This document shows, piece after piece, positions 44,076-48,706 of a DNA stretch of 48,706 nucleotides (positions within the stretch are counted from its first letter, which is position 1; every line of letters begins with the position of its first letter). The position numbers and the translations under genes were made by a program. Where the stretch lies: contig JAQZBM010000002.1 of NCBI GenBank assembly GCA_029238945.1, forward strand, positions 1-48,706, written 5' to 3'. The notes under the pieces are model-generated. The model did no database searches. It saw only the letters and a list, made by a program, of their open reading frames with translations, and was not told the DNA's origin. This DNA comes from Clostridia bacterium. Its GTDB lineage: Bacteria > Bacillota > Clostridia > Lutisporales > Lutisporaceae.

Positions 44076-46136
44076 ATGAGAAGTTTTGCAGGTTTTATTG
44101 TTAATCACAAAAGGTTTATTCTTGTGCTGTATGCAGTTTTGATTATTTTGTCCTTTATCGGGATGAGGATGATATCAATAGAATATGACCTTGGTTCATA
44201 CTTGCCGGAGGGCATGAAATCAGTTGTGGGTAAGGATGTACTTCAGAAGGAGTTCGGCATAAGCGGCTCAGCTAAGCTTATGGTTAAGAGCAGTAATCTG
44301 GCTTATATAGAGGCTCTAAAGGCAGACATAAAAAATATTTCAGGAGTGAAAAATGTCGTCTCTCTTGGGGATGTTGAGGACATTATGAAGCAGGAGGACT
44401 TCTTTGATGAGAAGCTGTCGACGCGCTTCCGCCAAGGGGATTACAACCTTCTGCAAATTGAATTTTCTCAAGGAGACCATGATAAAGCCACTCAAGATGC
44501 TCTTCATGAGATTAATAGGATTATCCCTGAGGAGCACTACATAGGAGGACCTGCAGCAGTCTCAAAAACCATGCAGGATACTGTAGCCAGGGAGCTGGTG
44601 TACTACTCCATAGTTGCTTTTGTAATAATATTAATAATACTGTTTTTATCCTCCAGCTCATATTTTGAGCCCATATTGTTTTTCATAGTTTTAGGAGTAG
44701 CAATACTCCTGAACATGGGTACCAACTTTATATTTGGCAGGATTTCTTCCATAACCTACTCAGTGGCAAGTATCATACAGCTGGCTGTATCTATGGATTA
44801 TTCGATATTTTTGCTCCACAGGTTCCATGAGGAGCTTCGGACAAGGAATAAGAAAGAGGCAATGATTGAAGCCATAGAGAAAACCTTCAGTTCAGTATCC
44901 GCCAGTGCACTGACTACGATATGCGGATTTCTGGCTTTGGTGCCCATGAGATACGGTATAGGAAAAGACATGGGACTTGTACTGGCGAAGGGAGTATTTT
45001 TGAGCCTTGTATCAGTTTTAACCCTGCTTCCGGTGCTGGCTTTGGCCGCAGAGGACAGATTCAAAAGCTACAAGCACAGAGTACTAATGCCAAGCTTCGA
45101 AAGAAGTGCAAGACATATGGTAAGGTTCCGATATGCAGCATTGATAGTAAGCCTTATCATAATGATTCCGGCGTTTCTGGGTCAATCCCGGCTGACATAT
45201 TATTACTCAACAGAGAAAACTCTTTCGAAGTCCTCCGAGGCTGTGGTTGCAAATAAGCAAATCAAGGAGGTTTTCGGAGAGGGCAGTGAATTGATACTGA
45301 TTGTACCCAAAGCAGACCGGGTTAAGCTTAATAGTCTATCTGACAAGCTGAAACAGGTAGAAGGCATAGGAGCTGTTGACGGACTTTACTCCTCTGTAGA
45401 TGAGACTCTTCCGGAAATTCTTATACCACAGTATGTCAGGGATAGGTTTGAGTCAGAGAGGTATACCTATTTCTTAATGGATTTGCGGGCAGGAGTTGAG
45501 GGAGAAAGGACAAGGGCAATCCTAAAGACTATAAATGACATCGCCTCCGGCTACTTCGAGGAACACTATCTTACCGGGGAAGCCTCAGTCTATCAGGATT
45601 TGAACACGGTAACCTCCAGAGACTTCACCAAAATAAATATTATATCTACTGCACTAATAGCGTTGATATTAGTGATAACCTTCAGGTCCATTTCTTTGCC
45701 CCTTATTCTGATATTTGTCATACAGCTGGGCATATGGGTAAATTTAAGCATACCGTATTTTGAGGGACTGGAGCTGAACTTTATAAGTTTCATAATTATC
45801 GGAGCCATACAGCTTGGAGCTACAGTGGATTACGCAATACTGTTTACCTCAAGATATAAGGAAAACCTGTCATCAATGAAGCCGACTGAGGCAGCAGAGC
45901 AAGCAATCAAGGATACGGGGCGGTCGGTGCTGACAAGTGCCTTGATACTGTTTGCAGGAACGCTGAGCGTCTCATATATAACAACAATCAGGTCGGCATC
46001 CGAGCTGACGCTTCTGATAGGAAGAGGAGCATTGATAAGCCTGGCACTGGTTTTTCTGCTGCTTCCGGCGCTGCTACTTATATTCAACAAGGTTATAAAG
46101 GTCACAACACTGGGCTGGCCTGCAGCAAGAAAGTAA
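44076..46136 (+). CDS. MMPL/RND-type exporter (complete, short outside domains)
   Basis: A 686-residue protein of the MMPL family with 12 helices: helix 1 at about 12-32, outside domain 1 to about 160, helices 2-6 with SMDYSIFLLHRFHEEL (helix-4 motif), helix 7 near 355, outside domain 2, and helices 8-12 with GATVDYAILFTSRYKENL, the mirrored motif. The two Asp residues are the likely proton relay. Compared with the split protein at 26-29 kb it lacks the coiled-coil insert; the gene for a separate coiled-coil protein follows 13 nt downstream. AAAGGGG precedes the ATG. Confidence 0.93.
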   Translation: MRSFAGFIVNHKRFILVLYAVLIILSFIGMRMISIEYDLGSYLPEGMKSVVGKDVLQKEFGISGSAKLMVKSSNLAYIEALKADIKNISGVKNVVSLGDVEDIMKQEDFFDEKLSTRFRQGDYNLLQIEFSQGDHDKATQDALHEINRIIPEEHYIGGPAAVSKTMQDTVARELVYYSIVAFVIILIILFLSSSSYFEPILFFIVLGVAILLNMGTNFIFGRISSITYSVASIIQLAVSMDYSIFLLHRFHEELRTRNKKEAMIEAIEKTFSSVSASALTTICGFLALVPMRYGIGKDMGLVLAKGVFLSLVSVLTLLPVLALAAEDRFKSYKHRVLMPSFERSARHMVRFRYAALIVSLIIMIPAFLGQSRLTYYYSTEKTLSKSSEAVVANKQIKEVFGEGSELILIVPKADRVKLNSLSDKLKQVEGIGAVDGLYSSVDETLPEILIPQYVRDRFESERYTYFLMDLRAGVEGERTRAILKTINDIASGYFEEHYLTGEASVYQDLNTVTSRDFTKINIISTALIALILVITFRSISLPLILIFVIQLGIWVNLSIPYFEGLELNFISFIIIGAIQLGATVDYAILFTSRYKENLSSMKPTEAAEQAIKDTGRSVLTSALILFAGTLSVSYITTIRSASELTLLIGRGALISLALVFLLLPALLLIFNKVIKVTTLGWPAARK

Positions 46137-46149
46137 ATGAGGTGAAATT

Positions 46150-47916
46150 ATGAAGAAAAGTGTTATCAGCATACTGCTTGTGCTTTGTCTGTTGTCGACA
46201 AACATACTGACTTTTGCAGAGGTTAATAAGGATGAAACAGTATACGTAAGCCTTAAATATGATGGTGCTGTAGACGAGATAAAGGTTGTGAATCATATTT
46301 ACGGCAGCGGTGATGCTGATGACTATACAGACTACGGCAGCTACACTAAGGTAAAGAATATGACTGACAGCAAAGAACCTGAAGTTAAGGGCGATGAGAT
46401 AAAATGGCCTATGTCCTTGTTGAGGGAAAAGAATGTTTACTATGAAGGTACAATAAAAAAGGAGCTGCCTATACAGGTCAAAATCAAATACTACTTGGAT
46501 GGGAAGGAGACTTCTCCTGAGGAATTGGGAGGGAAGTCAGGACACCTGAAGGTAGAGATAAGCATTATACACAGCAAGAACATGAACTGGGATACAGCAG
46601 GGCTTGTCACCCAGATACAAATGACACCTGACCTTGATGTGTTCAGCAATATAAAGACAGAGGGCAGCAGGATGGTAGTAGGCAAGAAAGCCACAATAGC
46701 TTTTATGGCACTGCCGCCTGAGGACCAAAGCTTCAGCTTTGAAGCGGATGGCAGGAATATATATCTAGACCCAATAAGCATAACTATGCTGCCCTTCAGT
46801 ATAAAGCTTCCGGGAGATTTAGGGTCAAGCATGGATAAGCTGGGAGAAGGGCTGGACAAAATGGATGGCGGAGCATCAGAGCTTGTCAAGGGAGCGGAAG
46901 CACTGGAAGCAGGCACAGAAAGGCTGAAAACCGGCATGGTGCAGCTTGACTCAGGCATAGGAAGTCTATATAAGGGGACAAAGGAATTGAGTGATAGCTC
47001 CGGAAGCTTAAGTACAGGGTTAGACCAGTATTACAGCGGACTGAAGCAGTTTTCTGAACAGGGAGGTCAAATGATGAGCGGGGTTGATCAGCTTGCTCTC
47101 GGTATGGAAACTCTGAGTCAAAAGGGCGATGAAATATATAAGGGCTTCGGGGAGCTTAAGGAAGGCGTAAAAGAAATCAGCACAGGCAATCAGGAGCTAT
47201 CAAAGGGCTTGGAACAGCTGGCGACAGGACACTCACAGCTGATGCAGCTGGCAGGGATGTACGCAACCAGCAATGACCCTATGCTGCGCAAGCTGGCTGA
47301 AGGCATTATGCAGGAGGGAGAAGCTCTGCAAAAGCTTAATTCAGGACTGAAGGAAAGCAATAAAGGTCTGGCGGCTATAGAAGGAGGAGCAAGTCAGATG
47401 TATGTTGGCTTAGGAGAATATAACAAGGGCATAGGAGAAGCTGCAGGAGGTATGAAGGAAATGCAGAAAGGAGTGTCAGCTCTGCCGAGTGCCTTGGAGC
47501 AGCTGGTAACAGGCTTTGAGAAGCTGCAGCAGGGACTTTCCAAATACTTCGGAGGAGTAATCGAAGCCGGCAAGGGCTTGGGACTGATAAAGGAAAATAC
47601 CAAGGCACTTCCGAGAAGCGTAGATAAGCTTGTTGACGGACAGAGGCAGCTGAAGGACGGAATCCTCAGCCTTGATAAAGGAATAGCTGAAATGTCTCAG
47701 GGTGTCAGCAAGGGCATAGGAGCTTCGCTTTTGGGAAGTGGAGAGAGCAGCTACAAATCCTTCGTTGATAATGAGAGGAATAAGAACTCCACAGTTCAGT
47801 TTGTTATGAGGACACCTTCCATAGACCGACCCAAGACAGCTGAGAAGGAAATTGATGTTGAACCGGAGAGTAAGGGCTTCTTTGATAGACTGCTGGGCCT
47901 TTTTAAGAAAAGATAA
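46150..47916 (+). CDS. Exported coiled-coil protein (YhgE-like repeats), MMPL partner
   Basis: A 588-residue secreted protein: signal peptide (MKKSVISILLVLCLLSTNILTFAE, about 1-24), a beta-rich domain to about residue 225, then about 300 residues of LxxGxxxL repeats (ELVKGAEALEAGTERLKTG and many more) as in YhgE/Pip, and a basic tail KKR. No clear C-terminal membrane helix is visible. GAGGTG precedes the ATG, 13 nt after the MMPL gene, so both are made together. It probably forms an extracytoplasmic stalk for the pump; this role is inferred from its partner and from the fused insert of the other MMPL protein. Confidence 0.8.
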   Translation: MKKSVISILLVLCLLSTNILTFAEVNKDETVYVSLKYDGAVDEIKVVNHIYGSGDADDYTDYGSYTKVKNMTDSKEPEVKGDEIKWPMSLLREKNVYYEGTIKKELPIQVKIKYYLDGKETSPEELGGKSGHLKVEISIIHSKNMNWDTAGLVTQIQMTPDLDVFSNIKTEGSRMVVGKKATIAFMALPPEDQSFSFEADGRNIYLDPISITMLPFSIKLPGDLGSSMDKLGEGLDKMDGGASELVKGAEALEAGTERLKTGMVQLDSGIGSLYKGTKELSDSSGSLSTGLDQYYSGLKQFSEQGGQMMSGVDQLALGMETLSQKGDEIYKGFGELKEGVKEISTGNQELSKGLEQLATGHSQLMQLAGMYATSNDPMLRKLAEGIMQEGEALQKLNSGLKESNKGLAAIEGGASQMYVGLGEYNKGIGEAAGGMKEMQKGVSALPSALEQLVTGFEKLQQGLSKYFGGVIEAGKGLGLIKENTKALPRSVDKLVDGQRQLKDGILSLDKGIAEMSQGVSKGIGASLLGSGESSYKSFVDNERNKNSTVQFVMRTPSIDRPKTAEKEIDVEPESKGFFDRLLGLFKKR

Positions 47917-47941
47917 TATGCTTGAATTATATAATTATGAT

Positions 47942-47974
47942 AAAAATACCGGTAACAGTGTGCCGGTATTTTTG
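47942..47974. terminator. Terminator after the second MMPL operon
   Basis: AAAAATACCGG (47942-47952) pairs with CCGGTATTTTT (47963-47973). It also serves the convergent toxin remnant. Confidence 0.92.
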
Positions 47975-47995
47975 TCGTTTTAGTTGTTTCTTAGC

Positions 47996-48398
47996 TTAAT
48001 CTTCTTCTGTGGCAGAGACTTGTTCTAATAATTCTTTGATTTCATCTTCTGTATAAATATATTCTTCAAAATATTGGAGTGTTGAGTACTTACAAAAATC
48101 TTCATTATGCTTATTTGTTAGATTAGCTTTTGCTTTTTTATAATCAAAAATATATTTTTCCATTTTGCACTTAACAATATAATCTTTATTCAATAATTTT
48201 TTATACTCATTTTCTCTTTTTATCACTCCAAAATACATTATCATGTGATATGTGTGAGCGCAATGGAATAGCAAATAGTAGCCCATTTACATTTGTTATT
48301 GTTTGTGTATAAGGTCTATTATCTTTTTCTAGTATTTCTGGATATGTATCATGATTATATTTTATATAGAACTCATCTGATAAATATTTAAAAATCAT
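47996..48398 (-). pseudogene. Type III toxin (CptN/TenpN-like), broken by deletion and frameshift
   Basis: The first 63 codons from ATG 48398 (GGAGG 7 nt upstream) read a CptN/TenpN-type endoribonuclease start: LSDEFYIKYN, ILEKDNRPYT, NGLLFAIPLRSHISHDNVFW, then stop at 48207. The C-terminal part is in another frame (from about 48230 to 47996): RENEYKKLLNKDYIVKCKMEKYIFDYKKA and FCKYSTLQYFEEY, the family's last helices. About 25-30 residues expected between these blocks are missing, so an internal deletion with loss of frame is likely. The complete antitoxin RNA, terminator and promoter lie upstream. The toxin is probably dead. Confidence 0.78.
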
Positions 48399-48412
48399 TT
48401 GTTATCCTCCAC

Positions 48413-48586
48413 AAAAAAAATAGTCCCCAACAGGGACTATTTTATATCTTCTCAGTGAGCTTTCTTTATATTACCCTGTTCGTGACTCTACGAACAGTCA
48501 TCACAGTGAGCTTTCTTTAATTTACTACTCGTGGCTCTACGAGTAAATCTTCATTAAAGAAGATAATTATGAGAAGATATTTTCTT
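48413..48586 (-). ncRNA. Type III antitoxin RNA: two repeats and terminator
   Basis: On the minus strand two repeats of about 50 nt share GTAGAGYCACGA and TAAAGAAAGCTCACTG. Each has a hairpin with loop TAGAGYCA: CTCG/CGAG in the first and CTGTTCG/CGAACAG in the second, so the stems vary together. The repeats are followed by an intrinsic terminator (AATAGTCCC and GGGACTATT with eight T, 48412-48442) and then the toxin start, which is the usual order promoter - repeats - terminator - toxin of type III systems. CptI of this class also has few repeats. Confidence 0.82.
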
Positions 48587-48592
48587 ATACAT

Positions 48593-48620
48593 ATTATACC
48601 ACTAAAAATAGTATTGTAAA
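48593..48620 (-). promoter_or_regulatory. Promoter of the type III antitoxin
   Basis: Minus strand TTTACA (48615-48620), 16-nt spacer and TATAAT (48593-48598). It places the start about 10-15 nt before the first antitoxin repeat's leader. Confidence 0.75.
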
Positions 48621-48639
48621 CAATATTTTATCCCTAAGA

Positions 48640-48657
48640 TAATTAGATATCTAATTA
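48640..48657. promoter_or_regulatory. 18-bp palindrome upstream of the antitoxin promoter
   Basis: TAATTAGATATCTAATTA is its own reverse complement. It lies about 20 bp upstream of the -35. It may be an operator or the base of a terminator from a gene beyond the window. Confidence 0.4.
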
Positions 48658-48706
48658 AGTGAATTATACCATGTTTACTATAAAAGTATATGTTTAGTAG
48701 CTGGAT

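Noticed and set aside
48207-48398. The 63-residue toxin fragment as an independent small gene
   Set aside because: It is the N-terminal block of a known toxin family with the C-terminal block just downstream in another frame; a broken gene explains both.
1-48706. CRISPR array, prophage, transposase or tRNA genes
   Set aside because: No regularly spaced direct repeats with unique spacers, phage structural genes, transposase motifs or cloverleaf sequences were seen; the only tandem repeats are the antitoxin units, the operator boxes and the two-hairpin element.

Overview
The window is chromosomal DNA from a low-GC, Gram-positive anaerobe, most likely a member of the Clostridia or Tissierellia. 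The reasons are the three T-box leaders, the strong AGGAGG-type ribosome sites with frequent TTG/GTG starts, intrinsic terminators between almost all units, a glycyl-radical enzyme with its activase, a glutaminyl-tRNA synthetase, and many exporters of Firmicute type. There is no rRNA or tRNA gene, so genus cannot be fixed. No prophage, transposase or CRISPR array was seen.

1-25 kb is mostly housekeeping and metabolism: asnA (5' part only, T-box controlled), a DUF2161 nuclease-fold protein, hom (T-box), gpmI with an Old Yellow Enzyme, a paired small-subunit DMT exporter divergent from a Crp/Fnr regulator, the YjjI/YjjW glycyl-radical pair, an alpha/beta hydrolase, glycerate kinase, a mini ferritin-like protein, a GNAT acetyltransferase, an M18 aminopeptidase with a uracil-DNA-glycosylase-fold protein, a PTS_EIIC_2 membrane protein, a MATE exporter divergent from a LysR regulator, a solo argininosuccinate-lyase C-terminal domain, a nitroreductase-like protein and glnS (T-box). 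The three T-box specifier triplets read by alignment (AAC, ACC, CAA) match Asn, Thr and Gln.

25-34 kb and 41.9-48 kb are export regions. They hold a TetR-controlled MMPL pump split into two ATGA-overlapping genes, a MarR-controlled asymmetric heterodimeric ABC exporter, an MFS transporter, and a second TetR-MMPL unit with a separate exported coiled-coil protein. Promoters and operators can be read directly for several of these: a 20-bp palindrome over the marR promoter, an inverted repeat just after the -10 of the split MMPL operon, and three tandem AAAC-N4-GTTT boxes just after the -10 of the second MMPL operon. A CsoR/DUF156-like operator lies at the start point of a membrane gene with NapH-like cysteine motifs.

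34-41 kb has a DbpA/YxiN RNA helicase, a small membrane protein followed by an accessory SecA (SecA2-like), a DUF2785 protein and an AAA_14/DUF4143 ATPase, with REP-like hairpins between some genes.

The right end holds a type III toxin-antitoxin locus on the minus strand: promoter, two ~50-nt structured RNA repeats, an intrinsic terminator, then a CptN/TenpN-like toxin gene that is broken by an internal deletion and frameshift. The most novel-looking element is a two-hairpin repeat in three copies around the second MMPL promoter (43.8-44.07 kb), whose copies covary in both stems.
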